This document shows, in pieces, positions 1 through 11,700 of a stretch of 64,000 nucleotides of DNA. Made by a program: the position numbers and the translations under genes. The DNA lies in contig OZ024743.1 of assembly GCA_964016885.1 (NCBI GenBank), positions 11,377,273-11,441,272 on the forward strand. The letters run 5' to 3'. The notes below the pieces were generated by a model. The model had not been told where the DNA came from and made no database searches. It worked only from the letters and a program-made list of their open reading frames with translations. Within the stretch, counting starts at the first letter, position 1. Each line of letters opens with the position of its first letter. This stretch comes from Eledone cirrhosa. Its lineage: Eukaryota > Mollusca > Cephalopoda > Octopoda > Eledonidae.

Positions 1-1955
1 ATCCAGTCAACTCAACGTACGCACCTTAGGCAGAATGATTCTTTGTCTATGTTTTCTATGTACATCACTTTAGTTTGCTCTTGGAAAGACCGATTAAACT
101 TTTCTCGGAAAGCTCTGTAGTAAACCGGCGTCCAATATAAGATATGACTTGTTTCTCATCAATTTAACGACATAAACTGGAGTCAAGTTCTAAAATTTCA
201 ATTCCTAGAAGTTCCTGCAAAGTTTAGTCTTTCTAGGCAAAAGAAATACTGCCTAGAATACAAAGTCAGAATTGATCCCTTAAAACAAATATATATATTG
301 AGGGTAAGTCCACTTGACACACTTCGGAACTATAACACCTCAGAAATAATAGAAAGCAACACTACTATCAATGTTTTGTCATCTTATAATTCTGTTTAAC
401 TTATAGTCCGTAAACTCTTGAAGAAGGATGGACTCCTGGTCAGATCTGTTCTAAATATTTCACATGAAGAAAATTTCTTTAGTCAGGCCCATAGAGTAAT
501 GGACTAAGGAACTCAACATATCTGTATAAATCGTGAATTCAACCCATTCTAGAAAACTTTTCACTCACTTCAGCAATGAGCATACATATGTGTATATACA
601 AATCATATGAATATAACTTCCTAGACATATACTAATACTACAAGCTAATAAGAGTTTCTATGTGGTCAACTGACCTGCTAAAAATAGCGGCCAAATCATC
701 CCCTACAATCTTTAACAAGGAAGGTATTCTTACCCACTCTTGATATGTCTTTGATAATACGTCTGTTCTATCAAGCTTAACCTAGAAATAAACAACAACA
801 AAATCATATCAGAGGGAACACCTTCTGTTATCAACAATTCACAAATACTAGCCTAATATCTCTTCCGCTCTTTTATAATTAACTGTGGTCGTTTGAAATT
901 CACGGTTACACTAAATGCACTAAAACCTTTAGATTCTCGCAATTATATTTATCGAAGATGCTGGCTGAAAAGTGTTTGGGCACAATTCTCCTTCCAAAAT
1001 TAACCACTAAATACAAATGCAAAACTGAACATGACAAATTTGAATTATCAACGATCCAATTTATTATCTAAAGAAAGTCTTATACGATATGTTGGTTCCG
1101 CTGGGGTCTTCATCCATTCGAATTCGATAAAGTACCAGCCATGTATATTAAAGAGCCGTGTTATTAGTATTTTTATGAGAGGTGCACAGTCACGAGAGTA
1201 TTCAAACACATCATTCAGAACTAACCTAACTCTCCGTAATATTGCAGTATTGTCGCTGATTACAGCTACGTGAAGAAATGCTTCGTTAAAACGTGTTTGT
1301 CAACGATACGGAAACACTAACAAAATAGTCTGAACTCATCACTTTTCGACTAGAACTTGGATCATTTATGGTTCTCAATATATCAGTGGCCATTTTAGAG
1401 TAAGCGATAAACTCACTACGAACTCAAACTGTGACAAGATTTCGATTCCCAAACTTGCGGCGTCATTTCAGTTCTACACTGTTAATACTACAGGGGATGT
1501 CTGGACGGGACAATTTAGTTTCTTTTCCTCCCTAAAAATACAGGATCTGTGAGCTTATTGAGAAAAAAAATGATATATTACCTCGAATGAATCAACGATT
1601 ACACTCCACTCACTAAAGGCGTCTCGTGTCTAGACAAAAAGAACTTAAACTTAATATTTAAGGATTATAAATGATTGATTGAAAATATCCATTATTTAAC
1701 AGCTTTGTAACGTTTATCAATGTCACTGTAATAATAGAGAGAATATGGGAACCTCTTATTAAAACTTTACTCTGAACATTATAGCCCCATTGCAAAAAGT
1801 TATTTGTAAAAAAAATTACATTAAAATAAATTTCATACGTAAATATAAACAATCATTGTTTTCTTTTTAAGTAGACATAATGGCCCGACATTTTAAGGGA
1901 GGTATGTAAAGTGTGACGTTCATCCCTTTCCCAAGGATATCAGCCTACTTTGAGC

Positions 1956-1956
<1 letters not shown>
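1..1956. other. AT-rich stretch, no gene recognised
   Basis: I see no coding region, RNA gene or transposon I can support. Short open frames near 1031 (+, 80 codons) and 1658 (-, 64 codons) have no family signature and lie in AT-rich DNA where such frames occur by chance. It may be intron or decayed repeat. Confidence 0.5.

Positions 1957-2018
<62 letters not shown>
1957..2018. repeat. (GT)n microsatellite
   Basis: An uninterrupted GT dinucleotide run of about 62 bases. The 400 bases that follow hold a short poly-T (about 2140-2165) and nothing else I recognise. Confidence 0.95.
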
Positions 2019-2019
<1 letters not shown>

Positions 2020-2428
2020 GGTGAAAAAGCAGTGGAGGAATTTGAAAATTGAATTGAATTAAAAACTTCGCCATATTTATTTTACTACAGAAAACAGTCT
2101 GATATTGTACAAGTCGCTAGACCAGATAAAATGGGCATTGTTTTTTTGTTTTTTGTTTTTTTTTTCGTTCAAATAATATTATGTCAGTTGTATGATTTAA
2201 TCTGATAAGTGATATATGTTATCTATTATTCTTGAATAATTTGTATTGATATTTAATTAATCGTTTGGATTTTAATTAAACTCTGATGACGCCTATGGTT
2301 TATGCTAACTAATAGCAAATTTTTGAATAAAATAATTTGCTGTCTGTGGCATACTACTATGGGAAGAAACAATTGTCAGTGATTAAATGCCTTGAACTTT
2401 TAATTTTTGGTTTATAAAGCACATTGTA

Positions 2429-2519
<91 letters not shown>
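2429..2519. repeat. Compound (CA)(TA)(GA) microsatellite
   Basis: A short CA run passes into TA repeats and then a long pure GA run. Adjacent dinucleotide blocks differing by one base suggest stepwise slippage and substitution of one ancestral tract. Confidence 0.95.
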
Positions 2520-2523
<4 letters not shown>

Positions 2524-2700
2524 AACTTTCACCAAGGAATTATTTTCGAAAGCAACAAGGTTCTGTAGCTAACAGAATATTCGTTCATATTGATAAACCA
2601 TCAGTTTGAGAGCATAAGGGAAATGTCATGAACATTTCTCGGAAACTTTGAATAAAATTAGAAGATTAAGTCGTAAAGGATCTAAATCAAAACTCACACG

Positions 2701-2701
<1 letters not shown>

Positions 2702-2794
<93 letters not shown>

Positions 2795-2823
2795 TGTGTG
2801 TGTGATGTGTGTGTGGAGAGAGA

Positions 2824-2862
<39 letters not shown>

Positions 2863-2938
2863 GTAAATAGATATATAGATAGATAGATAGATATGTAGAT
2901 AGATATGTAGATAGATAGATAGATATAAATGGATATCG
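2702..2938. repeat. Compound (TA)(TG)(GA)(GATA) microsatellite
   Basis: TA, TG and GA blocks are followed by degenerate GATA tetranucleotides. The tract opens frames on both strands (YIYI, TVCV and RERE dipeptide runs) that are artefacts of the repeat, not genes. Confidence 0.95.
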
Positions 2939-3912
2939 AGACTTCATGCGTGAGTGGAAAGAAAGCGAGGGTATTTGGTTGAGAAATCAATGAATAACTT
3001 GATTATGTTGTTATTCATCCTGCAACAAATAGTTGCCCATATCAACATTAAGATAATACGCAATGCTCTGAAAATCTGCAGTGCAAGGTTTACCAGTAAA
3101 GCAGTCTGTGTTAATTGCCTGAAAGTGGTATGTACGCTTAAAGCTCATAGAATTTTGAAAAACCAATGAAAGTAAGATAGTTACTTGTGCTTATAGCTCT
3201 TACTTTAAACCGCTCCATGAAAAAAAAAATTTGAGCGAACCCAGACGGTCGCAGATGGTTTAAATCGAAGAGAGCGACAGCCCAGTCATTCAGACAGCGT
3301 GAAATGTTGATAGTTTTATCTGACTGTGGTTTTATTCTTCTGTTATTTGAAATCAATAAATTACGTGTCAATGGGATTGATTTAAACGCACACATATCGT
3401 TATATCCTCGCAATAATCGACCAAACTTTGAAGGAAAGAAGTTTTTATTACAGTCTGTTTCGCCATGCTATTTATATGTATAAAACATTTTAACGCGGAT
3501 CCAATGTGGTTTGAAAGTTGATAAGCTAATGTATTGAATGGTTTGAATGTAGGTAAAATAAATTATTCAACGCTTGAACGTTAACCTTATTAAATGGATA
3601 AAGTTTTAACCTCACGCCTCATGGATCCTAAGTTTAATATATCTCATAATTAAATCTTGAGTTCCCAAGCAAGGAAATTATCTTTCTCTGCTTTCTTTTA
3701 TTTTGTTGCATGTCTGTTACTAGAGAATAATCAAACTGGCTGAAGAGCGAAATTTTATTGGGAATAAGTACGTCGCAGACTTTATAATACGGGACCACGG
3801 AGTGGCCAGCGCGTGGGCCCCCATTGGCTCATAATAGTGTGAGATGGGGATAGTCGGGAGAGACGGAGGCAGTGACAGTGGCAGTTTGGTTTCATTGTGT
3901 TCGGATCTGATG
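2939..3912. other. No gene recognised
   Basis: Short frames on both strands have no recognisable domain. The part from 3720 to 3912 is more GC-rich than its surroundings and immediately abuts the TIR element that follows, so it may be flanking repeat sequence. Confidence 0.4.
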
Positions 3913-4073
3913 TACAGGTAAAATTCCGTTATAACGAATACTATTATAACGAATTTTTTTTTAATTCCTGGCCACACGCTCGATGTGTTACATCGATCTC
4001 GTTATAAAGAATTTTTCATTACAACGAATTATTTTTTATACCCCGTGAATTTCGGTATAACGGAATTTCACTA
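3913..4073. mobile_element. Short TIR element (MITE), pogo/Tigger-like
   Basis: The sequence opens TA-CAGG followed by AAATTCCGTTATA and closes with TATAACGGAATTTCAC-TA, so about 13-15 bases at the ends are inverted copies. Internal GTTATAACGAA-type motifs recur in both halves. A TA dinucleotide at each side and a CAG-type start fit the pogo/Tigger branch of Tc1/mariner, where MITEs of this size occur. No transposase is present. The exact right end is uncertain by a few bases. Confidence 0.6.
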
Positions 4074-4372
4074 TTTATTTACAACCGTGTTTATAGTCAG
4101 TTGACTTGCTACCACTACAGAAGGAAATATGAAGAGTTACAACAGTCACCACTTCAACTGGATTTTAAATGTTTAAAATTGTGTTTAAAACTCAAATATT
4201 AGAATATTTGACAATGTCGAGGTGATAGTAAAAGGTCAAAGAAACTTAACTGCTTCAATACCACTACCTTACCATTGTTCTAGAGAAGAAAATCTCATTT
4301 CAAATATAGTACCGTCAACAATAAGAAGTATAAAATGTTCCCCGTTGAATTCTGTATTTTCTTAATACTGAT

Positions 4373-4886
4373 TATGCCGGCGTACAAGTCAATATTTGGA
4401 GCCTAAAATATATCTTCAAAACAGGGGTCGACTTGTCCGCCGAATATAAAATGTGAACCTTTACCACTGTGGGGTAAACAGTGAAACTGCCTACCTAACA
4501 CTCGTTGTACGCCACTTACCATAACTCTAGTAGCCCACCACAATTATATCCTACTGAATCTCATGTTTGTTAAGTCTATTTAACGTAGAGCTTATAATAA
4601 TATCAGTGACTTGATGTAGCTCATAGGGTAGGTTACTATAAGTTACCATAGGTTCGTTAAGGTTAGGTTAGGCTGGTTTACTCAGTGAGTTAGAACTCAC
4701 TTGCGACTGAAGTGTTTTAGAAGTGTCTAAACTTTTAGCGCACCACTAAATTTTTTGAATTATTTCCCCTGCAACTGGCTTATTTTGGGGGGTCGTCTTA
4801 TCCGGCGAATATAGGCCTAAACCTCAATTATACCTCAGAATTTTAGGGGTCGACTTATGCACCGGCTCGACTTGTACGCCGGCATA
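4373..4886. mobile_element. Non-autonomous TIR transposon, about 514 bp
   Basis: The ends are a perfect 18-bp inverted repeat: TATGCCGGCGTACAAGTC at 4373-4390 and its complement at 4869-4886. Sub-terminal motifs (ACAGGGGTCGACTTGTCCG on the left; GGGGTCGACTTATGCACCGG and GGGGTCGTCTTATCCGGCG on the right) repeat the GTCGACTT theme. There is no transposase frame, so it would depend on a partner in trans. I cannot assign a superfamily; the flanking bases do not show a clear target duplication. Confidence 0.65.
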
Positions 4887-4891
4887 TACGG

Positions 4892-6020
4892 TATATTAAA
4901 TATAATATTGCATTAAATTACAATGCAAATATACTTCCATTATTCTGTTTTGCATTTTTTTTTATTCGTTAGACTACAGTATTTAATTTTTGTGTGTGAG
5001 TACGTGCATGTTGGTGTGCATGTGTGTGCGGGCATGTGTGTGTGTTTGCTCATTTATTTTTTGTTATGTGTAATGTGTATACATACAGACGTAAAGTTAA
5101 ACGCTCGTAATTATGTGTATGTTTATATGCGTCCGTGTGTGTGTACACACAGACGCATACAGTAGTTTACATGCACAAAATAAAACAAACAACAATTAGG
5201 CACTTTTTATGAAATTATTACTTTAATAGTTTAATCCCTTGTATATTTAATGTAAAAAAATCTATTTCCAAAACAAACTACATCCCTTTTCAATGCACAA
5301 ATACTGAATTTTATATAAAGAAAAATAATCATTTGGAGATGGGGATGTAGGGCCAAACGTAAGTGAAGTGGAGTAAAGAGTAGGTGAAATATAAGACTGC
5401 AGTGAAAAGCTCAGTCCTACTAAGTGAGCGACTGGCGTCGGAGAGGCAGTCAGCCGTACCAAAAGAAAACTACTGAACACAAAACTTAAGTCTCCAGGCG
5501 CGAAAAGAAGACTGTAAGTAACTTAGACGCAAGCAAGACTAAAACATAAAGTATACTTATCATATAAACTTGTGTATTTTGATAGAATCAAGAACCTGGA
5601 CACAATATTTAGTAAAGTGTTTTCTGTTGATCTTAAGAGTTAAGTTGAATATAGAAAAGTGGTTGGAAATTAATGATTCAAAGCCAGAGATATGTTTAGT
5701 TCTCATTAATGGAAAATTTGGTATCATCTTTTTTACAGCAAAAGAAAAACAATAACTCGCTAATATTCCTTTTCTAAAGTCATCATTAATATCCTTGGAT
5801 CTATATATATATTAAAGGACATAAATACCTATATTAGTGACAATAATGAATTTTTTTAATTTTCAGCTAGAATACTCAATAACTGGATATTTCTGTCTTT
5901 GCCGCTGCCTCATAATAAGAAGGCCGACAGGCTAAAGAAGAAAGTCGCAGTAGAATGAATGTCCTAAGATAGGAACTCAGAGTTCTTCAGCCAACAACCA
6001 ACGAACCAACGATTTTTTCA
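4892..6020. other. No gene recognised; TG-rich patch
   Basis: A degenerate TG/TA-rich patch lies at 4990-5165. The segment 5866-5945 (TAGAATACTCAATA then TGGATATTTCTGTCTTTG and a CAGGCTAAA-type end) reappears in reverse complement at 7810-7872, so both are copies of one unnamed dispersed repeat. Nothing else is identifiable. Confidence 0.45.
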
Positions 6021-6476
6021 CGTTAAATCAGAGGTTCTCAAAGTGGATGCTAACCCCCCACCCGGGAGGGGGGTCCTGGGAGGCACTGTGAGTGAGGGTG
6101 CGATGGGGTCGGTAGAGATGATATAATACTATATTAAATATCAAATAATACATATATATAAATATAGTAAAATATATAATATTTATTTATACATAGTATA
6201 TATTATAATATTATTTATTATATATAAATTAACGATATTATTTATCGCCGAGGTTAACTTTGCCTTTCATCCTTACGGGGTCGATAAAATAAAGTACCAG
6301 TAATGTACTGGGTAATTACTGGCCTTGTGCCAAAAGTAGAAACAATTATTTATTATATATTATTTATAATTTGCATGTAGGAAGGTCTTTCTCTAAATAG
6401 GGGTAAGGGCGTTGAGGGTATTGCGTGGCCATGAGGGGGCGGTGACCCAAAAGGTTTGAGCACCTCTGCATTAAAT
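6021..6476. mobile_element. hAT-type MITE with 8-bp target duplication
   Basis: The element runs from 6029 (CAGAGGTTCTCAAAGTGG) to 6468 (ending AGGTTTGAGCACCTCTG). These ends are imperfect inverted repeats of the CAG-GGTTCTCAAA type known for hAT elements such as Charlie. It is flanked by CGTTAAAT (6021-6028) and CATTAAAT (6469-6476), a 7/8 matching 8-bp target duplication, the length expected for hAT. G-rich motifs (GGGGGG near 6066 and GAGGGGGCGG near 6434) are internal. No transposase is encoded. A SINE has landed inside at about 6241-6345. Confidence 0.75.
6241..6345 (+). mobile_element. Octopus-type SINE fragment inside hAT MITE
   Basis: This carries the core GCCGAGGTTAACTTTGCC, GGGGTCGATAAAATAAAGTA and GGCCTTGTGCCAAAAGTAG, the signature of a very abundant cephalopod SINE. 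I orient the SINE so that its tRNA-like head is upstream of GCCGAGG; the head is missing here. ATTATTTA-like bases on both sides are compatible with insertion into AT-rich DNA. It is younger than the MITE it interrupts. Confidence 0.85.
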
Positions 6477-6612
6477 CATCAGCTGCTAGAGGTCCCATAC
6501 CTATTGTTACTGAATCTAAAGAGAATAGATTTCATAGTTGTTGCATTGTCATAAGTTGTATTCAAGAAATCACCAGCATGATATCCATTCAACCATGTTG
6601 ATTTTTGCAGTG
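6477..6612. other. Spacer between MITE and SINE cluster
   Basis: No feature seen. Confidence 0.4.
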
Positions 6613-6990
6613 ACATGGAAATAATTGTTTCTACTTTTTGGCACAAGGCCAGTAATTACCCAGTGCGTTACTGGTACTTTATTTTATCGACCCCGTAAGG
6701 ATGAAAGGCAAAGTTTACCTCGGTGGGATTTGAACTCAGACGATACATGGAAATAATTGTTTCTACTTTAGGCACAAGGCCAGCAATTACCAGTGCGTTA
6801 CTGGTACTTTATTTTATCGACCCCGTAAGGATGAAAGGCAAAGTTTACCTCGGTGGGATTTGAACTCAGACGATACATGGAAATAATTGTTTCTACTTTA
6901 GGCACAAGGCCAGCAATTACCAGTGCATTACTGGTACTTTATTTTATCGACCCCGTAAGGATGAAAGGCAAAGTCAACCTCGGCGATGGA
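6613..6990 (-). repeat. Three tandem copies of a SINE fragment
   Basis: The unit ACATGGAAATAATTGTTTCT through the GGCACAAGGCC and ATCGACCCCGTAAGGATGAA core to TTTGAACTCAGACGAT starts at 6613, 6745 and 6875, a period of 130-132 bp. The last copy is cut after AACCTCGGCGATGG. Copies 2 and 3 are nearly identical (GCGTTACTGG against GCATTACTGG), whereas copy 1 differs by a few bases, so the latest step looks like local unequal exchange. On the minus strand TCTGAGTTCAAATCCC resembles a pol III B box. Confidence 0.9.
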
Positions 6991-9240
6991 AATAATGTGT
7001 TTAGTTAAGTTACTTTTAGTTTAGTTCAGGGTTGCTTTTTTTAGTTTACTTAGCTCAAGTCATTTCATTGATGCAAATTGTAATTTATTCAGTCATGTAT
7101 AGATCGTGCGAAAGATATATTTAACAAGACGCTTTTCTTTTAAATTCGTCATAGGAGAATGTTCACACATTATTCAGTTTAAATCATATAGTTACATAAC
7201 TGTTAATGTTCAACTTGTTTGTAATTAACTGTACTTATTCTAGTGACATGAAAATCCAATTTGGCTATGCTTTCTTAATAACGATTAAAAATCAATGTTA
7301 ACGTAATATACTAGTAACTTTGGTTAATTCATTATATTACACACCCATTAACTTGTTGCATGCATTCGATATATGGCGAATGTTTCAGTACAAAGCTAAA
7401 CAATTGTAAGAGATGAATCAGTGTTATAATGAAATGTTCTAAGTGCATAAGCAGCCTGAGTGAAATGGCTTTAGCATGGAATAGAAGTCGGCTTCAGTTC
7501 ACTTGAAGTTTTTTCCTTCTCGCTCTTCAGCCCTCTCCTAGAAATAATAAAATTGATCTAGTTTGACCAAGTATAAGATCATTTGCAGGGAAAGGAAAAC
7601 CTTGAACGTTGTTGGGAAGCAATACAAAGTCGATCAGCATCGGTTATTATTTACTAAATGCTACAAGTTATTTAGCTGATCAATAATACTTACTTGACAG
7701 CTAATAGGTGAAAGTGGATAAATTGTCGGTTTGTAGACCTCTAAGCTAAAGAATTATGAGTTCATATCTTACAACGGAAATACGGACATTCTACAATGAC
7801 TGTTTGCCTTATTTAGCCTGACGGCATAATCATTAATAATCAAAGACAGAAATATCCAGATATTGAGTATTCTAACGGAAAAGTAAAATCTTCAATTATC
7901 TTTTAGAAATCACGGGAGAATAACAACTGTTGACCTCCATATTATATAACGTTCTGCAAAACAAAAAAGGAATTGAGTCAAATTACTTTTGCTTTGTGAT
8001 GACCTTATTTTACTAAATAACTTAACACAAAAACTCTGGTGCCTTCCTGCAATGATCAAATCATCCTTTCCCCCACATAATCCTAGTCCTGTTGTACAAC
8101 ACTCCACCTCCACCTGATACGTCTAGTTTCAGATTCTTTCTACTACTATCTACAGAAGGTAAAATACACTGAATCTTTTAGTGGAGCTCTTAAAATCATA
8201 TGATCCTTAACAATACCAGCACATCAAAACTACACCACAACACAATCACTAAACATTCTCGGACTGACTATATTTTGGATACTAAACTTGCAACAACGAA
8301 CCTTGTATGTTGTCTTGTTTTCATTTTCTTTTTCTTTTCTTTTTTTTTCGATTTATGAGGACAGGGCAAGTAAATAAATATTGTAACTTTGACCAATTGG
8401 TGTGACAATTCAACGATGTACAAAGTATTGTATTTATATATAGTAAGCTAAGCATCATTTCAAGCAATGTCATATATCGTCTGAGGAATAATTGATACAA
8501 AAACTAGTATTGCAAATGTATTTTGTAGCATTGGTTTTTAGTATAAAACATTCGTTCCCAATATGATGTCACTGATAAATTGTCAGCTCTAATAAAACAT
8601 TGGTCGCTTTTGTTTACAATAAGGTGAGCAATAAAAAGGCCAATGTTCTTCAGATATATAACTCTTACTTTTTACACTGAAAATTATGAGCATTTGTATT
8701 AATCATTCAATATGCCAATGTCATAAGAATATATAACTGGGTCAGATAGTGTTTTTATTTCCGAAGGGTACTTACTACAATAGATTTTCAGGTCCTCAAC
8801 AAAAGAGTTACGATATTTAAGATATAATAAGCTTTTTAGGTTACGTCAGAATCCTGGTGTTATTATGGGACTTAACATTGACTTATTTCCCTATTCTTAA
8901 TCTTATTCCGTATAAATAAACAGTTACTAAGAGCTCTTTAATGTATCCAAACCCTTCCACTCTCGCGGAAATCGATTTTTACCTTGTGGAGCCGATAAAA
9001 TATGTATTATTCAAGTTCTGGGTTTGATTAAATTATACAGATATTAATATTCATATTGTTATATCTAAGATCAACTCACTACAAACGAATGTCTTGTACG
9101 TGTTTATGCCAACGTCTCCATATAAAAGATTATATATACAAATGTATAAAATCTGGGATTTGACTGAAACAATAAAATCAAAATACTATACAATAGCTAA
9201 TCTCAGTTCTTTCTATTCTACTTAAGTAGACTATGTCCAT
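6991..9240. other. Long AT-rich stretch, no gene recognised
   Basis: About 2.2 kb without a supportable gene. It includes the reverse-complement partner (7810-7872) of the repeat at 5866-5945 and a T-rich run at 8325-8349. A 67-codon minus frame near 7910-8113 shows no domain. It may be intron. Confidence 0.4.
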
Positions 9241-9304
9241 AAAATAAGTGGTAGTTATATACAAAAACCCATTCTTCAGCCTTCTATTAACCACATATGA
9301 CAGA

Positions 9305-9540
9305 TCCTTAAGTTTCGCGGATCACATTTGGAGAACAAAGAATAAAATTATCAGTGATATGCTGTTGTGGACACCAAGACATGAACATCCCAACGTAGGC
9401 AGATCTCACAGAACCTACATCAAACAGCTATGTCAGGATGCTGGGTTCAATCCGGAGGATCTACTACAAGCATTGGACAACAAAGTCAGATGGAGAAGAG
9501 GAGTCATAGCGATCCGTGCAACCAGCTCGCCAAGATGATG
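9305..9540 (+). mobile_element. RTE-like LINE, C-terminal end only
   Basis: The frame reads ADHIWRTKNKIISDMLLWTP, then GRSHRTYIKQLCQDAGF and RWRRGVIAIRATSS, ending at a stop. This is the conserved tail of the RT protein in RTE-like non-LTR retrotransposons (pattern FAGH...LLW.P...GR...TY...L..DTG...W). Everything upstream of this tail is absent, as expected for 5' truncation. The ATGATGATAAAG after the stop is a short remnant of the ATG-repeat tail. The open frame's apparent start at 9248 is outside the element. Confidence 0.75.
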
Positions 9541-9589
9541 ATAAAGTCTATTCTAAAGCTGAAGCATTAGAGGATCTGAGGAAACATTT

Positions 9590-9662
9590 TGTAGCATTTA
9601 TTCCGGCTCCTTGCGTTCTAAGCTTAAATCACGCCAAGGTTAACTTTTTCTTTCACTGTTTT
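9590..9662 (+). mobile_element. SINE fragment (tRNA-like part)
   Basis: TTTGTAGCATTTATTCCGGC, then TTCTAAGCTTAAATCACGCC and AAGGTTAACTTT match the head-to-core junction of the same SINE seen at 6241, here the portion with the B-box-like TTCTAAGCTTAAATC. The rest is lost. Confidence 0.6.
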
Positions 9663-9960
9663 AGGGATGCCTAACGGCATTTGTTCCAACTCTGGGTTTT
9701 GGGTTCAAGCCACGCTGTTGTCTATGTGGGTGGTAGGCACCATTATCTTGTCATTACATACCTTTAGCGGAGTCCACTCTGCTGCAAGCGATCAGATCAG
9801 GTTTCTTCCTCTTGCCAGTCTTGGAAGCCCGAGAAAAGGGTTATTAGTACTATCATGCTACATCATGACTAACAGATTAAACAATTTGAATGTAAAAAGT
9901 TATATTCCAGAGACTGTGACAGTTTCTATGAAATGTTCTTAATCAACTATATAGCATAAC
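9663..9960. other. No gene recognised
   Basis: A 91-codon plus frame at 9667 has no recognisable family; it follows the SINE fragment directly and may belong to an unnamed repeat. Confidence 0.35.
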
Positions 9961-9967
9961 ATGGATC

Positions 9968-10054
9968 TAAATATATATATATATGTGTGTGTGTGCGTGA
10001 GAGAGATAGAAAGAGAGAGGGAGGGAAGGAGATATAGAGAGAGAGAAAGAGAGA
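9968..10054. repeat. Compound (TA)(TG)(GA) microsatellite
   Basis: Short TA and TG runs are followed by interrupted GA repeats. Confidence 0.9.
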
Positions 10055-10426
10055 TTAAGTTGAATCGAAGTCAGTTTTGTACAAATTGTTTGGCCTATTT
10101 CAATTTTTTTCGACATCTCGTCAGATATGCGAGTTTATATGTACAAAGAGTTTAGATGTGACCTTGCACATATAAACTCGCATATCGAAAAAGAGTATGG
10201 CCCCGTCACTTTGATTGTTCTCTGATCGATATCGAAACAATTGTAATATGCCAATAAAGTTTGAACATATGTCGCAACACTGACTTCGATTTTATTTAAT
10301 CTCTCTACACTCTGCACACTACAGCAACCTTTACTCTGGAATACAACCCAGATGAGACGGACATCGAAAAAGCATTGAGTGCTTCGAACGGCATGCCGCC
10401 TGTAACTGTTGTTACACACACCCAAA

Positions 10427-10480
10427 TTCTTCTTCTTCTTCTTCTTCTTCTTCTTCTTCTTCTTCTTCTTCTTCTTCTTC
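10427..10480 (-). repeat. (GAA)n LINE tail expanded to a microsatellite
   Basis: About 18 CTT units on the plus strand abut the 3' end of the minus-strand LINE that starts at 10481. The related LINE copy at 50,056 has the same junction with only about four units, so the GAA tail is the seed and slippage lengthened it here. Confidence 0.9.
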
Positions 10481-11180
10481 GCCCACTTATTCCTGAGAGC
10501 GTCGTGGGGACAGGCCTTAAACACTCCTTCTAGTGGGTCCTGTCAGAAACAACCGTCTCCAACTAATCCGACTGGATCCCCAAGCGAGACCTGCCAATCT
10601 CCTGGATGTTATCCAAACATCTTGCTCAGAGTGTACCTCTGGGCCTCTTTCCGGTTGGTTTTGCCTGTAAAATCTGTCCAGCAATTATTTCCTGAGACAT
10701 TCCCACCACGTGTCGGAGCTTTGATATCTCAATTCAGAGAAATAGTGGCTTAAACTGGAGTGGCTCTCTGATCTCCGAGCTACAAGCTCTATCAAGTAAT
10801 GTTACTCCAAAGATCCTTCGGAAGAACCCCATTTCGGCCGCTTGCATTTGCGATCGTATTCTTTCGGTCATTACTCAAAATTCATGACCATAGGTAAAGC
10901 TTGGCACGAATACCGAATTCAAGATAGCGAGTTTGGCTTTTACGCCTACCTCCCTTCTTCTGATTATTGAATGCTGAAGCTGGCACCAGCTCCTACAATT
11001 CTTGCACCTAATTCAGCTTCCTGCCTTTCATTACTCATGAACACGGCCCCGAGATACTTGAATTTCTCTACCTGCTTCGGTGGAACTCCATTCACATTTA
11101 GAGTGCATTGCGCAGGCTTCTTTGAGAGGATGAACGTCTCAGTTTTCACAGCACCTTCTGTGGAGTTAAGTAACACATAA
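10481..11180 (-). mobile_element. LINE 3' end, RT thumb to C-terminus (degraded)
   Basis: On the minus strand the upstream part reads STEGAVKTETFILSKKPAQ, then VNGVPPKQVEKFKYLGAVF, the motif E (YLG) region of a non-LTR reverse transcriptase. The remainder down to 10481 corresponds to the C-terminal region and ends in TAAGTGGGC plus a GAA tail. The frame is broken by shifts and stops. Only the 3' part survives (5' truncation). A second, shorter copy with the same end lies at 50,056-50,220. I am sure of the LINE class but not of the clade. Confidence 0.75.
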
Positions 11181-11204
11181 CTAATATATATATACATAGA
11201 TATA

Positions 11205-11235
11205 GATGTGTGTGTGTGTGTGGGGGGGGGGGGGA
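11205..11235. repeat. (TG)n followed by G homopolymer
   Basis: A TG run is followed by about 14 G residues; the same TG-to-G change recurs near 19,118-19,155. Confidence 0.9.
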
Positions 11236-11329
11236 GGTGTCATCTTAACGACCACTGACCACATTGTCCTGTCTATAAGGATTCTTTTTTCGATTTACTA
11301 AGTTATTTATAGCAACCAACGCTTCTTTA

Positions 11330-11700
11330 TCTGATCTTCCTATATTTTCTGTGAACTAGATCACTCCGAAACTTTGAGCTTTGCCCTGGCAGACAGAATA
11401 GAGACGGTTTTTCCTCGAAGGATGGTGAGGGAGATATGTTGGAAAAGCCATTCCAGCTCGCAGGGCTCGCACCCGCGGGTAGCCAACTACGCGCCGATGG
11501 TGGTGAGTAGGGAGGTGGTCCTAGCCCCAAGGACACCAGAAGTCTCCACTGCTACGAGTTCAACAGCAAACCTGTCGGAGAGCGACTAATAATTGGAGGG
11601 TTTACCCTCCTCGGCACGAAGTGTAGCAGAGCCTGGATTAGGAGCAGACTGTATCAGGTTGCCACTGAGGGTATTATAATCCTAGATCCCCTTAAAAAGA
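11330..11700. other. GC-richer segment, possible decayed repeat
   Basis: A plus frame at 11374 (71 codons) and a minus frame at 11327 overlap in DNA clearly richer in GC than the surroundings. The composition suggests a transposon remnant, but I do not recognise the family. Confidence 0.3.

Noticed and set aside
2648..2990. Frames of YIYI, CVCV, RERE and HTHT type
   Set aside because: Translations of TA, TG and GA microsatellites; the same holds for frames at 13.0, 15.6, 18.6, 22.2, 37.2 and 56.5 kb.
10409..10753. 114-codon plus frame beginning with a Phe run
   Set aside because: The Phe run is the CTT microsatellite and the rest is antisense to a LINE end.
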